A stretch of 64,000 nt of DNA from Sparassis latifolia (GCA_018466975.1 CM031558.1:1178001-1242000), one strand, 5' to 3'. Shown: positions 44,020 through 57,240, counted from the first letter of the stretch. The notes: generated by a model from the letters alone, not told the origin. Program-made: numbers and translations.

Positions 44020-45940
44020 GACCGATGGGCAGAGGAGAGAGAAAAGAAGAGAGAGAAGAATCGAGCAGCAGGTAAGAAGAAACAGGTAGAGGATAGAGAA
44101 TAACGGACACCGTACGTTCGGTGAGCGTAGACGGCCAGAGTCAAAGTCGGCCGCGCGAGAGTCTCAGCTCAGCTACCTGCGGTACACTTACGCAGGGGCA
44201 ACTTTCCTCGATGACTGCCATCGCGCGTGCGGTTGCGCGGAGGAGGATTGGGGCGTTGATTTCGAGGAGACGCCGACCGCTGCTGCTGTAGCGCCGACGG
44301 TACTAGTAGCGAACGCTGGGAGCGGACGACGCGGAGCATGCGCCGACTGCTCGACTGTACGGATGGTGCCGTCGGGATCAGGTGCGCTGGGAACGTGCAT
44401 GGGCCTTGAGAACCTTCTGGAGAAATAGGATGACCTCAAGAAAGGCAAGATTGGCGTGCGGGAGAAGATTCTGTATCGGAGGTGTACCTTTGAGGAGGAC
44501 TCGGATAGGCAGTGGCTCAAGTGGAGGCGCCGAGCATGTTCAAAATCATAGATACCTTTGTTTATTTTAACTTTAGTGGTTCTCCTAGTCTGACAGTGGC
44601 CAAGTGCAGGTTGGCCCTGACGTCGCGTTGCTCTTCCAAGCTCGCCAAGGCGCCTGCAGCAGAGTCCGAGACCGCTTGCTAGCGTGGTGAACTCACGATC
44701 CCACAGAACGAAATATAGTTCGCCCTTTGGTCATAATCCTTTGCAGGTGAGCACGTACGTCCCTGCCCCATGCCGTTGTACGAACACCGATCATGTCTCA
44801 GGTATCCCCGGTGGAAATTGTGATTTGTAGTAGGGCGACAGAATCGGGGGCATTTCCAGGAACTGAGATCTGCGATGGAACAAAGTCAAGGTAAGCCCGC
44901 TCGATGACAAAACTAGATAACCACGTACCGAGCGCTTCTACAACCAGCTGTTTGAATGCGGCCCCTCGGCATCACTACATCATGCCTCTTCGTGCATGTT
45001 TGTGGACGGAAAGTATATCGCATGTTTGGGTTTGTCAACCTCTTCAGATACCAACCTGCACGAGCAAAGGGAGGAAGACGGCTCCGTTCGACACATCCAT
45101 AATCCAACTTGGCGTAGAAGATGACTCCATGCCAGAAACAATAGTAGGCGATAAAGACAATCGGAGAGAACGCAGAGAACGCCACGAGAAACCAAAGAAG
45201 TAACGCAGAAGCAAGCTGACCAGCGTGTTGAAAAGCATCACAGATACATAAGAGCACAAAGAAAGGTGGGGAATCCTGCATTCGACTACTCAGAAGTTTA
45301 CACACGCACCGTGAAGAACTTTACATGAGCCCACCCGTGAATACACAGGTTTACACACGCCGACAGTTCCTGCATGGCATGCGCCCACTTAGCATGAGCA
45401 AAATCGTAGAAAGAAACGGCAAACGATTTCGACAGCGCCAAAGTTCGAACCGTAGTGCGCGATTCGACTCGATCTCGGTTACACTACTATCACGTGGGGG
45501 CGCTGCGAAATCCAAAAATCGGCAACACTGCCGTCAGGGCTTCCACATGCTACAAAGAAATCCGAGAAAATCACAGTACGGTAATATACACTAGACTATG
45601 TGTTCCACCAAGCCAAAAGTTGAAGGGTTGAGGGAGTGCTGAATGCGAAGGTAAATACTGATTTTGCCACCACTGTATGCGCTCAGAATTCGGTAACTCC
45701 ACCCCTACGATAGTAGCAGCACTATGGTAGGGTAGGCCGGAAATTAAATAAATCGAATGGAACGCCTGCGCGCGGATACTGTATGTCCCTTTCGACCTTG
45801 TCTGCGGGTATGTCCACAACTTACTCGGCGAATTCCTGTCTAATAAATATTCACTCATGATGAACGGATGTTACTATGCAGAAAGCACCGGCTACAGGAG
45901 AGTATTACGCTACTACCCCCAAGACGAGACTCAGCGGAGA
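44020..45940. other. Region without a recognised gene
   Basis: 44020-44150 is the C/T-rich leader and promoter of the small minus-strand gene. Minus-strand 44188-44520 is open and Ala/Ser-rich (HVPSAPDPDGTIRTVEQS) and minus-strand 44913-45305 contains a hydrophobic stretch (ALLLWFLVAFSAFSPIVFIA), so a membrane protein or its relic may be here. I could not join exons or name a family. Confidence 0.35.
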
Positions 45941-47588
45941 CTAAGTATGAACACGGGAACTAAGAACTAGGTTCCGCAGATGGCTCTCCTGTAGTCTTTC
46001 TAACATTGCGTCCGATCGCGCCATGTACAATCGCATATGTGCCGCCAATAAGCCTGAAGGCACATTGCCCGACCCCGTCCGAACACTATCAGCCAAGTTT
46101 AATGCGGCCCTCCACCTTTCCTGCAGTGCAGCTTGTGCCTCGGTCAAGGTCGCAAACCCGTCACTCGCAAACATTTTGCTGGCATGGACACTCAGCAAAA
46201 CCGAGTGGCAGTATTGAAGGTCATCGGATGTCCACAGAAAAATATTCTCTCTGCCAGAAGTGATGGAGAGCCGCTCCCTGCAGTCCCTATTGGCAGCATC
46301 CTCTAACGCTGACAAATGCTTGGCGAGGAAGGAGAGAGATGAAACGGCAGAGTCGATGTCGATTAAGAGCTGACGTGTAGAAAACACGATGGAATTTTCG
46401 AGGAGGGAGAACGAGACGACAGTGGCTGCCTCCAAATTCCACGGCAACCAGCGAAGCAAAGTGGATAGAACGCCTGCATCTGGTGCTGCAGCCTCCATGA
46501 GCTTGACAGCGACACGTTGGACTGCCTGCAACCTGGAGAAAATCTGAAGCCATACTCTGGATGGGTGCATGGAGGAAATCTTACGATTCGGCCACGTTTT
46601 GAACGTCAAAATTTATCTGGACGAGCCGCGACGCAGCCTCCTTACTAAGGTCAATGACCGCTGGAACGATGCTGGACATATTGTCTGTTCCATTGCACCC
46701 TACAGCCAACGAGAGATCTGCGGCCATATGCAGCTCTGAAGCGACGCGGTATATCCCCAGGGAAGCTAAATACCAATCGTCAGTTGGAACCACGAGTTCC
46801 TCCAGCCACTCGCTTTGCACGGCGAGTAGATCCAGCAGCTCCTCCAGTCCGTAAGCCGCGACAGACGGGCCACAATCAAAGAACGGAATGAGGGGATTCA
46901 TGCAGAGTATTTGCTTTCCAGCATGAACCAGCACAGAACGAAATGTCGCTGAGAAGGGTTCCTCGGGTGGGAGGTTGTATATGCCGACACGAATAAAGAC
47001 CAAGGGCATTACTGAGTTCGCTAGGAAAGCCGCAAGAAGGGCGAGGTGAACGGTGGTCTCGAAGTGCATGATTCAGTGAATTTGTGAGAGCGTCGAGGTA
47101 GAGATAAAAGGCCCCGGGGCAGTTGCTTAAGTGGGCCCTGATGATAAGTGCGTAACCGAGGTCGGACAATGCATCTGATAAGAATCTATGCGGCGGGTCA
47201 ATTTCAGTGATGAAGGTTGGAGACTTTGAGCGGCGTCCCTCGACGAGCCTGCATTGTGAATTAGCCCCTCCCCCAGCCCCTCGGGTACATTAGGCTAAAG
47301 GACGGTCAATGCGAGCCAGAAATCTGCCCCGTGGACGTCGTGAGAACACGAGTCGAAGAAAGGAGAAATGAAGACTCCGTGGAACCTTTGTGCGCGGGAT
47401 TCTTCCTGGTGCAAATCGGAGTATCCAGTTATTCTTTGAACCAAATGGAGGACTATCTCGGCAGATTGATCAGGGCTGCCGACCGTATCGTATGTGAATA
47501 TAGTCTTTTCTTCAGCATGTAGCTTACGCCTGCCCACCTTGAGGAAAGGCGATGTATAGCAAGTTCTCCTTTGTGTTCTGCAACGCAT
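45941..47588 (-). CDS. Hypothetical multi-exon protein
   Basis: Three well-composed exons read in order: PTFITEIDPPHRFLSDALSD...PGAFYLYLDALTNSL (from about 47248), PFFDCGPSVAAYGLEELLDL...ASRLVQINFDVQN, and, after a plausible 50-nt intron at about 46540-46590, LQAVQRVAVKLMEAAAPDAG to a stop at 45941. A further open stretch at 47295-47588 (SAEIVLHLVQRITGYSDLHQ) is probably an upstream exon. The product is helical, Leu-rich and lacks a recognisable domain. The start and two junctions are unresolved. Confidence 0.55.
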
Positions 47589-48031
47589 GGATTGCGCTAG
47601 TCTCCATTCTAGTGTATAGAATCGCCCATTGTGTCAACTTCACGGATCCTCGATCCCTTGTCTGTCTACTCCTTGATCTTCTGTCCTTTGTCTCATGGCG
47701 TTATATATATGGCGGTTTATTGTATGCTCCTTCTCATGTTCGCTCCTCCTCACCCTAATCATTGCGACTCCATGGTATCATAGTGGGTGTTGTCGTTGAT
47801 TCAGATATCGTGTTGACGTTGATAATTGATACCCTCCTTGCAGCTCTTTACAATTTGTGACTAACCGCGTTGAGTTTGCTTCGCACAATGAGGCGACCAG
47901 CGGAACCGAACTCCGCTGGTCGCCTGCCTGTCTGGCGCTAGCTGATATATCCCCGGATTCCAGTATGATTCAGTACTATTAAGCCTTGAGTACTTATTGA
48001 TTCTTGCTATTTTATTTAGGTACAATTTCAG

Positions 48032-48357
48032 TCTTTGTGGGGAAAGAGCCTATGTTCGCACGCGAAGTCTCACTGGATTGGAAATTCATGTGTGACGATG
48101 TAAGTTTTTTTTTTCACTCGTTAACGCTCTTTGTACTTTAATTGGCTTCCCCCCAGAATTCGCTCACAGTTATGTGGCAAACTGATGAGAGCAACTTCAA
48201 TATCCGGTTCAAGGAACACAAAGACTTCTGGACCTTCGTCGGATATTATAGAAAGGCACGCGCATCGGTCCTGGAAGAGAAAGAACATCTTCTGAAACAG
48301 CTCGAGTCAATCAGAGAGTCCGTTGAAACGCTGTACTTATGCCTGACCCATGGATAG
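48032..48357 (+). CDS. Hypothetical exon pair with coiled coil
   Basis: After an acceptor at about 48031, an exon encoding FVGKEPMFAREVSLDWKFMC runs to a donor near 48099. The next exon encodes LTVMWQTDESNFNIRFKEHK, DFWTFV and a Glu/Lys-rich helix (ASVLEEKEHLLKQLESIRES), stop at 48357. Upstream exons were not found. The FWTFV...SIR pattern recurs near 62090-62200. The region 47589-48031 before it has no recognised content, and 48358-48889 beyond it is also empty to my eye. Confidence 0.4.
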
Positions 48358-48889
48358 CGAGCGGCCGTGAGCGATGAGGTGAGCATCTCCGTTATGGGGT
48401 TGTTTATATGTTCATGGAATTTTTCCTCTTCAGCACTGTGTTCTGAACCTGCTATATAACGTAGGATAAGTGTTATGAGGAATGCATATGTCTTTTCACG
48501 GTCTCATCGCCTGTAGCTCGAGGAGAGCCATACCCCTGCACTTGTGTCCCTGTGGTCGTTATAAAGCCTATCTGTCAGCGTGCAAGAAAGTAAATATATC
48601 TAGCTAACCCACCTACGAAACCAAAATTCACACTGCCGCGCTGGGCCTAAAGCACCGCGTTTCGTTCAAGAATGCTCTCCGAAGAAATACCAGACCGACA
48701 AAGGATTGTACGAGATCCCGCAGAAATCGACACAACCCGCGTTCGATGACACGGTTCATGGAACAAGATCTCAGTAAATGGAAAGGAGGTCGACGCTCGT
48801 GCCCGCCGTATATAGTGTAACACGAGAGCCAGATACGATGTGAACGAGACGCCGTACAAGCGAAAATGATGACTGACGCGCAGGTCTTT

Positions 48890-51800
48890 TAATCGATCGA
48901 CGTCACGCGAGTACAGCCGAATCGGATGACGGGTCTCAGTTGCAGAGTCGCGATACTGTAAGAAATTGTTTTGCATCTGTGGAGGCCCCGCCATTTCGCT
49001 CGCACGCTGGAGACCAATAATTAACAGGTCGAGAACGAAGCCGTAGTACTGGAATACAAAGGCAGAGAATTGCAAGCCGCGGATCATTCCATATGCGTTC
49101 GTGTGTGCCATATCTACGAATAAAAGATAAGACGAGGAGGCAGTACGCAAGACGTGAATCCCTACCCTTGTACGTGAGAACTGAATGGAGTAATCAGCGT
49201 CAGTCCATATGCGCACAGCATCTTCGACCAGACACTCACTCTTCGCGGTGCCGTAATCCGCAAGATTGTGGTCCAAGATAAGTCGCAACAGCCGGTTGAG
49301 GAACGTCAAGTCAATCTTCTCATAGACTTTCGACAGGACAGTCTCCATTAGAACGCTGCATTCGCCGCGCGGTCTCCCATATGTCTGTTGTGTTGTCAAT
49401 CTTCCACACTACGCGTTCGCTAAGCGCAAACATTACCTTGTATACAAGTAGTGGCGGCGGTTCAGTGTCCTGTTCATAAATTAGTACTAACGTGAGCTAC
49501 AGGCTAATAAAAACTTACTGCCGGCTTGATCCATGCCGGAAGAGTCGTCGCTTATCCGCCCTGCCGCTGACAGTCAACAAAGAAAATGTAACAACTCTAC
49601 GCGCACGCACTCAAAGAACAGGAATTGGTCGAAGTACTGAAAGAAGTGGTCAGTCGCTTTAGCGAATCAGACGAAGATTTAGACTTACAGCGCCTGTAAT
49701 CTTCTCGACTGGGCTCGATGTCATAGCAAGGGATGAGCTTGTCATAAAGAACTCGATACCGCCTCCATAAATGCACGCTGCGCCAATAACAGTCGCTTGA
49801 TACGGAAAGACCTTGTAGTGCGGGATAAGAATAGATCAAAGAGGTAATCGCGCGAAACCTACATTCGTGTGGATTATCATACGCTTGCTCAATGAGTGCA
49901 AGCGCCTCGTTGGGATTAGTTCAAACGCCCTACGCAAATTTAATGATGATGATGGCACCAAAAAACTGACCACTCACCTTTTACCGAATATGCTTCCTTC
50001 AGTTTCTCGAGAGCAAGAACAAGCAGCTTGGTATCATGTTTGTAATTGAGGAGGGAAAGGGATGGGTGAGGGCTGCAACTTTCCAACCAATGCACTGTTG
50101 CCATGTAGATCGCTACGGCCTCTTCAGCACTGATATACGGTCCATCCTTCATATATCCATGCTGTCTCTCCCGCTCAGCCTTAAAATAAAGGCGAGTCAG
50201 CCGTCCCAAGTTCTTCTTCACCACCGCCTTGTCGACAGTAGCACCACGTCTAATACGCTCGCGGATATAGTGGGCTACAGAGCACCACCAGTCGGCCTTG
50301 CTCTTGATATACCGCAGAATAATATTCTCGATCGCAGTCGGCATACCGAAAATTCCAAGGAATGTTGGCCTGCCAGCAACGCCGCTTCTCTGAAAGACGC
50401 TGCAAGATCGCCTTGGATTTGTTCTGCTAGATGGATTCCGACATCATGTCCAGAATGTCGTGCATGACTGCCGCACGGAGTTCCAGATCATAATGTGATT
50501 CGACCCGCTGCTTCGCCACGGTCTTCGCAATGCCCTTGCTGTTTCGCTCTGAAATTGTCGCCAAGCCACCTCTCCAGCAGTGGCACATTACCTCGCACGA
50601 AAAAGCCACATGCGCCATCCTGGCGCCCAGAAACCACAGCCAGGACCCTTACCGACTGGACCGGTGTTGAAACGATAATAGATCAGACGCTTCAGATCTT
50701 TCGCCATTCGTGACTTGACACATCAACTGCATACCGCATAAGCAAGTCTTTTCGAGGAGGGAGGAGAGAAGGACTCCACAATAATTCCAAACTCACATTG
50801 TACTTATATCTATACATGCCCGCCGATGCACCGATATGTGTGAAAATATACTGCAGCGCGTCCGCGAAGTTGGAACGCGCCAACGCTGCCGGACGAAATT
50901 GTACATGTGCGCCGACCACGAGCTTGGTGAGACGCAGGATCTCGCGATACAGGTGGAAGGCATTTCCGGCGAGACTCCTTGCGCTCCTTCCTTCGTTGTC
51001 AATATCCTGGCGGAACTTGTAAGTATAGACTCAGCTTACAGATAGAAGGACATTACTTGACCGGCTTGAGATTCATGTTGTAATCCAGATGAAGATAGTT
51101 CAGATTCTGGAAGGGCGGTTGTTAGCTTGAGCGTAGCGCGCATATCAATCTTACTGACTTTGCGTGAATAAGGAGGTTTAACATGTTGTAGCCTTGTCTG
51201 CACACTTGCAGGCCCGCTCGACCCAATCGAGACGCGTCGCTTGGAAGAACTTGGTCGCCTTTAGCTGTCTGAAGACGCTTCTTCGCCATGGCCTTTTCGG
51301 CTGAAGAAGGGCGGAGGAAGACGCCTGCGGCGATCGATGCTCGGCGCAGCACGCGCTGCGGTGCTGTTACGCCTGCGCAGGACGCCTGCGAAAGGTCCTA
51401 GTCCTGTGGGCGATAGCGTGGGAGGCTGGGGCCTGGGAGGGCGCGACGTGGGTATATAAGCCGTGCGGGTTTGGTGAGGTCTTCATTCCATTTCCTTGTT
51501 TTTCTACTCGCCCGCTCTCCTCTCCTTAGTGTTCTCCTCTGCTCGCGCTTGTGCTGCACGGTTTCCATCTTGGAGGTGCGCCGTCGACGCCTGCGGTGCT
51601 GCTGGTAGGTTTTCTCGCTATCGACGCCCCTTTGCTGGCCGTTGTTTGCAGCGCTCGCGTTGGTGGCCTTTGCGCGTACGACGGGAAACGAGTGAGTGAG
51701 ATTCGACATCGGTTCCGTAGATATTCTGTACGTAGCTAGCTTGTGCAGCGTGAGATCGCGCGGTCGACGTGGCGTGGTGATCGCCTCCGGAGTCGGTGCG

Positions 51801-53240
51801 TTGTGATGTGTCTGGCATTGAGAAGGGCTGCGCAGTGGTCGATGTACACGGGAAAAGCGGTCTTTCGTGAGGAGAGGGCGTCGATGTTGTGGTAGAGGTT
51901 GCGGAGTGTCTCCAACTCATTCAATGCATAACACTTCAGCAACTTCTCGATGAGACGCGGACTTTCACGGGCTGACCGGGGTAACGCCAAGACACCAGTT
52001 CTTAACGAGCGTATATCCTGCGCTCTTCGCGACGCCCCAACGACGGCTGTAGGGATCAGGCGCCCACCAGAGGGCAATGGCATCAGCGGTAAGATCAATC
52101 TTCTCCTCGAGGAGTGGCTCAAGCTCGAAATCGCCGCCGCCAGCATCGCTCGCCTGAATATCATGTCTTCGTGACTGAAGTGATATTGGATTGACGACGG
52201 ATCGAAGTAGAGGGCGGCAAGTCGGGATCATCCGTGCGAATATCCACATTTTTGGACTGTGATAAGGAGAGATATGGACGGAACGAGGAAGAGAGTTGTG
52301 GAGGTGAAGAAACGCGACCTTATATTCGGTTCTAACTGCTGACGAATGACGACCTTGTTAATGTCGCTGAACTCGCTCCAATCCTCGCCAAAAGTGTCCA
52401 TATCCCTTTACAGCGCCAAACCTTGGACCACCAGGAATCGCCATGTTCAAAGTCTTTGCAGTGAAGAAAGACCTCTTGTTGAAGAGATAGCTAGAATCGC
52501 CGGTGCGTGATCCAACAACAACGTCCGCCAAGGCGATACAAATTGGCCATGACAGGAAGAGTCAGCGACTGGCCAGTAGCGGTATGAGGCACCACTGACG
52601 AAAGGCGATCGACAACAGCTTCGGGTCATAGAACTACTCGGAGATTGCTGCGCCCTCCTCTTCGCCAAGCTCCAGTTGAATAGCTTCCGATGGTTTCACA
52701 TCCAACACGCTGTCGCCATAGTCAAGGGGAGGCTCTTCGTCGCCAAAAGATGGAAGACGATGCGCTTGAAACGCCTCCGGTCGTGTTTCTCCCACGCATA
52801 GCAAGCCACGCATTGCTCCACTGGGCATGATAGACTGGTTCTATCACGCGCGAATCTCGCTCACGAAAATAATGGCGCCAGTTATGTGCTAAAGAACCGC
52901 ACTTCGCGCACTTGCTCCCAGGATAGGGAACGATTCCGAGCAACTTCATCACCGCTGTGGAACATACTTCAAGGCACCAAGGTGCACGCGCTTATCATTT
53001 CTGAACTTGCGGTTATTCATGTCGCCTGATCCTTAATGACTTTTCGGACATGCTCCAGAGGGTGATCCTGAGGAAACATGAACTTCGATGCATGCGCGAG
53101 AATACAAAAATTCACACCTGTTTACACATGTCAACGAAACCCGCCCCTGCACTTTTCGCCGCACCACTTTTTCTGCATTTGAATCCACTTCTGTGACTTC
53201 TGCGCAAGGACTTCTGGAGGTATGCCGAAGTTCTGCTTGC
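48890..53240 (-). pseudogene. PRP8: PRP8 splicing factor pseudogene (N-terminal to central part)
   Basis: Reading down the minus strand, PRP8 segments appear in native order: [17 protein letters not shown] (near 53160), [19 protein letters not shown] (52840), [20 protein letters not shown] (52740), [14 protein letters not shown] (52450), LVKNWC (52000), KLLKCYALNELE (51930), KATKFFQATRLDWVE and, in another frame, AGLQVCRQGYNMLNLLIH (51200), NLNYLHLDYNMNLKPV (51080), GMYRYKYN (50810), [20 protein letters not shown] (50480), [15 protein letters not shown] (50300), [20 protein letters not shown] (49300), SEMAGPPQM (48990) and [17 protein letters not shown] (48920). Homology stops near 48890. Multiple frame changes, lost blocks and an insertion show it is dead. 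PRP8 is essential, so a working copy must lie elsewhere. Confidence 0.85.
51364..51745 (+). mobile_element. Possible solo LTR inserted in the PRP8 pseudogene
   Basis: Between the KLLKCY and KATKFFQ blocks, where PRP8 needs only about 25 codons, there are several hundred bases of foreign, GC-rich sequence. It begins TGTTACGCCTGCGCAGGACG, contains TATATAAG at 51453-51460 followed by a C/T-rich leader, and may end near TTGTGCA. These are LTR-like traits (TG start, CA end, TATA box). Exact ends and a target duplication were not established. Confidence 0.4.
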
Positions 53241-53289
53241 TCAGACCTGCAGGCAATGGCATACCACGGGTAGTGGTGGCATACCAAAA

Positions 53290-53655
53290 GATAGACGTGC
53301 CACCCTGGCGCACAGAAACCACAGCCAGGACCCTTACTGACTGTACCGGTGTTGAGACGATAATAGAGGTTTCAGAATTCACACTTGAAGCATCAACTGC
53401 CAAACCAGATAAGCAAAAGGCTTCTGCAACAACAATTCAAACCTACCTTTACTTATATCTGAACATGCCCGCATGTGCGCCGACCACGAGCTTGGTAAGA
53501 TGCAGGATCTTGCGACACAGGTGGAATGCGCTTCCGAAATGTGACTTTATGCCTTCCTTCGTTGTCAACGCCCTGGTGTGTCATGTAAGTACAGACTTAG
53601 TCTACACGTAGGAAAAATAACTACTTGACCGGCTTGAGCTGGTTTGGTCTTTAAT
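53290..53655 (-). pseudogene. PRP8: Second PRP8 fragment, duplicate of 50610-51070
   Basis: This stretch matches 50610-51070 in sequence: shared blocks include GAAACCACAGCCAGGACCCT, GCGCCGACCACGAGCTTGGT and ACTTGACCGGCTTGAG. An internal part of about 95 bp is missing. It corresponds to the PRP8 region around LVVGAH and GMFRYK but lies next to the N-terminal block, out of native order, so it is a separate duplication rather than part of the collinear pseudogene. Confidence 0.7.
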
Positions 53656-56050
53656 GACGCCCTCGGTGACGCAGCAGATCGAGCATGTAGAGTGGAGGTT
53701 CGACGCCGCCGATAGTGGGCTTCGAATCGGATGGTGCTGCCACTAGTGGAGACGTGGCCTCGCCGGAGTGTCCAGCTTCCCGAGATGCAGTTTTGTCGAG
53801 TTCGCCAACATGGGTTGAATGTATGTCTGAAGCCACTAATAGTCGGGCTTTACATGCGCCCATTCGTCACTGAAGACGAAGTTTACACGCGCGCCACGAC
53901 CAGTCGTGGGTGAGAAAGAGGTGGCAATGTGGCAATGGCAGAGGTCACCAGCGCAGGCCGGCCGTAATTCCTCGGCTGTTTGGCTCCCGGTAACTTCCGC
54001 CTACCATTCCGGGCAAGTCACTACGAACAAACTTCTACCAGCAGATCAAGGAAAATAAAAGTATTTCTTGTTTCTATGTATAGAGTGTGTTAGGAACTAT
54101 TCTGACCGACAGCACGAACATTGGCGTTGTTGATCCCGACAGTGACATCGCAACCTTCTTCTGGTGACGGTTCTGCGGGCCTCTGTAGATCTCCCAGGAC
54201 CTCGCCTCGCCCATCCGGTTCCTCTCACGTGTGCAAGGGTGATGTTCCAGTGCATCAAATGGGGTGAGTTGCAGACCCCTGTGACTATATTGACACACCC
54301 CTGCTGCTAACGTGTTTACGGAGAATGGGAGGCTGCTGTCAGCAATACTCCCTTCTTGGACGGGTATTTGCCTGTTATCAATGGCGATATCTATGACAGT
54401 GCGCCTTGTCCATTACCGCGATGCGCACCTTGACCTGTGACAACGTCCGTCCATGTCTCAGTGTGGCAAGCAGAGTTATTCAGGCATGTGGACGAAATCC
54501 TGCCCTGACAACATTTTCCGGACTCGATAAATCCAACGAGCGAATTTCTTGCGATCTGTGCAGCGAGGCTGGAAGGTCATTGCCAGTAATGGGATGGTGT
54601 TCAGCTGTGTGTTCTCATCACCGCACGGGGTCTCTGCTGACCTTTTCAATCTCTTTAGATCAGTCGTGTTCTAGCGCATCACGATCAGTCCACGGCGCCG
54701 GTGTCTGCTGCCGTAGCTGCTCGAGCAAGAGAACTCGAATAACTCGGTAGGGCTCTGTCGTGGCAGCAATTTGAGGCGCCGTCTCGCTGGACATGTCTGC
54801 GTGTCATTTTCCCAGAGACAACGATTCGCTTATAGTTGGGGTGTCCTTGAACGACATAGAACAACATGTTCGAGAAAGGTTGAGTATCTCTCTTTCCCTG
54901 TGCGAGTGCTTCGATTGATTTTTGTTGCACAGACACGGTATTGACACCGCAGGGTCAACTGTCGCCTGACTCCCTTCCTTCGCATATCCCCGTGACGCCT
55001 TTGTCTCCTGGTCTTCGCAGGCAGCCACTTCGCCCGCTTGAACAAGACTACGAGCTGCATTTTTCGCTCTAGTTTAATTACAGTCTTTGTTGATCGCCTT
55101 TGTTGACTCGACCGCATCTATCTGCTACTTCGCAAGGCTGATCCCGCATGCCGTTAGCTGGCACCCTGTCGTCTCCAACCCTTACTAGCACGGCTTCTAG
55201 TCTCGAAATTTATGGCATCGCATTCAACCTCCATGCATCGAAGGGTAGAATGCTTCCGTACGATATCAGTCTGCTCCGCCACTTTGATTTAGTGGAAATT
55301 GAACGTGAGGGTTTGTCTGCCGACCTTTGACTTCCCTTAAGTGTGAGTCACTTAGACGCATTTTAAAAATGTCACATTGGTTTCAAATGGCGAGGACGAG
55401 CGACCAACGCTCTTGTCGCGGAGCGTTAAGTATACTGAGCCAAAAAGTGGAGATCTGGAAATCCCCATGGCCATCAGCGAGCCAAATTTTGACTCGCGCC
55501 CGGATTGTGTGGCGCTTTAATCATGACGCCGCTTCCTTTGTTAGGTATCATCCCTTTGTCGCCAGAGCTGCACATAAATCGATGTGCAACGCCTTCAAGT
55601 TGAGGCTTGAGCCTGAGACCCATCGCGCCAAGCCACTTCCAAGCAATATGTCCAGTCTTGGGTGGACTGTAGTGTTCCTGTTGGAGGGAATGGTGTTCGA
55701 CATCGTGAACTCCTTCCTCGGTCCAAGACAACATAACTTGACATTACACTAGGATCCTGCATCTGCGATTCGATACCTTTGCAGCTCATCTTGTTCTCTC
55801 TCGCCAAGGACAATGTCCTCACTCAAAATTTTGAGAACAATCAGATTCAAGGAGCGATCCAACACGGCTTGCCGCCGCTCCAGAGCCTCATGCTCACAGC
55901 GTGAATGAAGTTGTATAGACAATGGGACGCCCCACCCATCAAGTGAACCCTTCCTTTGTGCCACCCATCTACACCATGACACAAAAAGCAGGTGCACAAG
56001 CTGGAGAGCCCAGCCCACCCGCCTTAATCCAAAGTTGACGTACTATCTCT
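53656..56050. other. Decayed region with possible F-box-type relics
   Basis: No intact gene was found. Plus-strand 54520-54600 encodes NERISCDLCSEAGRSLPV, then MGW, and 54810-54880 encodes DNDSLIVGVSLNDIEQHVRE with a frame break just before it. Such Cys-x2-Cys and GVS...HVR texts occur in uncharacterised mushroom proteins, often F-box relatives. Minus-strand 55749-56018 is open but unrecognised. Confidence 0.35.
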
Positions 56051-57240
56051 CTATAACGCTCCGGCAGCTCCTATGGCTCGTACGACATACCTATCGCGTA
56101 TACAGATCAATCTACAGTGCCAAGAAAGTTCATCATTGATGTTTTCCCGTACAGGGACAGCAATTGCGCTTTCTACTTTGGCGAAGAAGGGGGCTAAGAC
56201 CGCATCCTTCCAGGAGATCTTAGACACAGGTGGGTGTGACAATTTCGGGACGAATGGTCAATTTAACACCAACAGCCCAGTGGAACCTCGAGACAATGGA
56301 AGTCGCAGCAGAGTCTTTGACTCATCTGTTAGAAAGGCCGTCACGTACCAGGTGAGAACACACACTAAGGGGCTTTAGGTACGATTGACAGCCTCTCTCT
56401 AGCGGAAATGCGGTAACGTTGAATACAACAAAGGAACTAGAGTCGTTACCTTTACACCGCGCAGCATCGAAAGGTCAGGTATCATCTTGTATTCCTAGAG
56501 GACATTGTTCACTCATGTCTCCAGAAAATTTGAATGCGGTGCGAAGGCTCGAGCAAAGAAAAGGGCCAGCGCTGTAAAACGAGTACGAGTCTTCTTCAGT
56601 GTATGGTGATTGCTGTGTCACCTTGATACAGGTCTTTGACGAGAATCGCCGATTGAAGATGTTCATGAACGAAATGCAAGAACACATACGCAGATACGAC
56701 ATCCTACTTCCACAAGCGAGCCCCTCAACCGGCGATAGAGGTAATAGACCAGATGAAGAAGGTTGGGCAGAGCTATCCCAAAAGGTGTGCTGTGGTCATT
56801 TGCTAAGATTGCACAGCATGATTGACAGGTCACTAGGTAAAGGAGATAGTTCAGAAGCTGGAGGACAACGATGAGAAGGTGCGTAGATCAAATATTCAAT
56901 GGGTCCGAACCTGACTACGGCACAAGGTATATCAACTGTTTGACAACATTGACGAGCAGAGTCGATATACTAGACAGATTGAGGTGATGCTATATGAAGA
57001 AAGGTTGCAGAGGCCAATAAGCGAGGAAGAGATTTGCGGTTGATGTACGACGTACATTATTCAGATCCCCAGTGTCTAGTTACCACTGCTCTCGAGACGG
57101 CACAGCAGAAGCAGAAGGATGCAACTGCTGAGATTGACAAGCTTGAGAAGGACATGGATGAGTTCAAGAACAACAAGGAAGGCAAGATCGACGAGCTCAA
57201 GGCTGTGGAACGCGTTTGTCGGGGGCGGGTATGAACGCGA
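56051..57240 (+). pseudogene. Coiled-coil gene remnants, last part SMC2-like
   Basis: Plausible exons occur in series: LSTLAKKGAKTASFQEILDT (56170), VFDENRRLKMFMNEMQEHIR (56630), VIDQMKKVGQSYPK (56740), VKEIVQKLEDNDEK (56830), VYQLFDNIDEQSRYTRQIEV (56930), and ALETAQQKQKDATAEIDKLE with KDMDEFKNNKEGKIDELKA (57090-57205). The last block closely resembles SMC2 coiled coil from memory. The earlier exons are not SMC-like. No ATPase motifs are present and the joins are incomplete, so this may be a chimeric relic or a poorly resolved gene. Confidence 0.4.

Noticed and set aside
48890..53240. PRP8 intein
   Set aside because: Fungal PRP8 inteins sit in the later, C-terminal part of the protein, which is absent here. 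No intein splicing blocks were seen.
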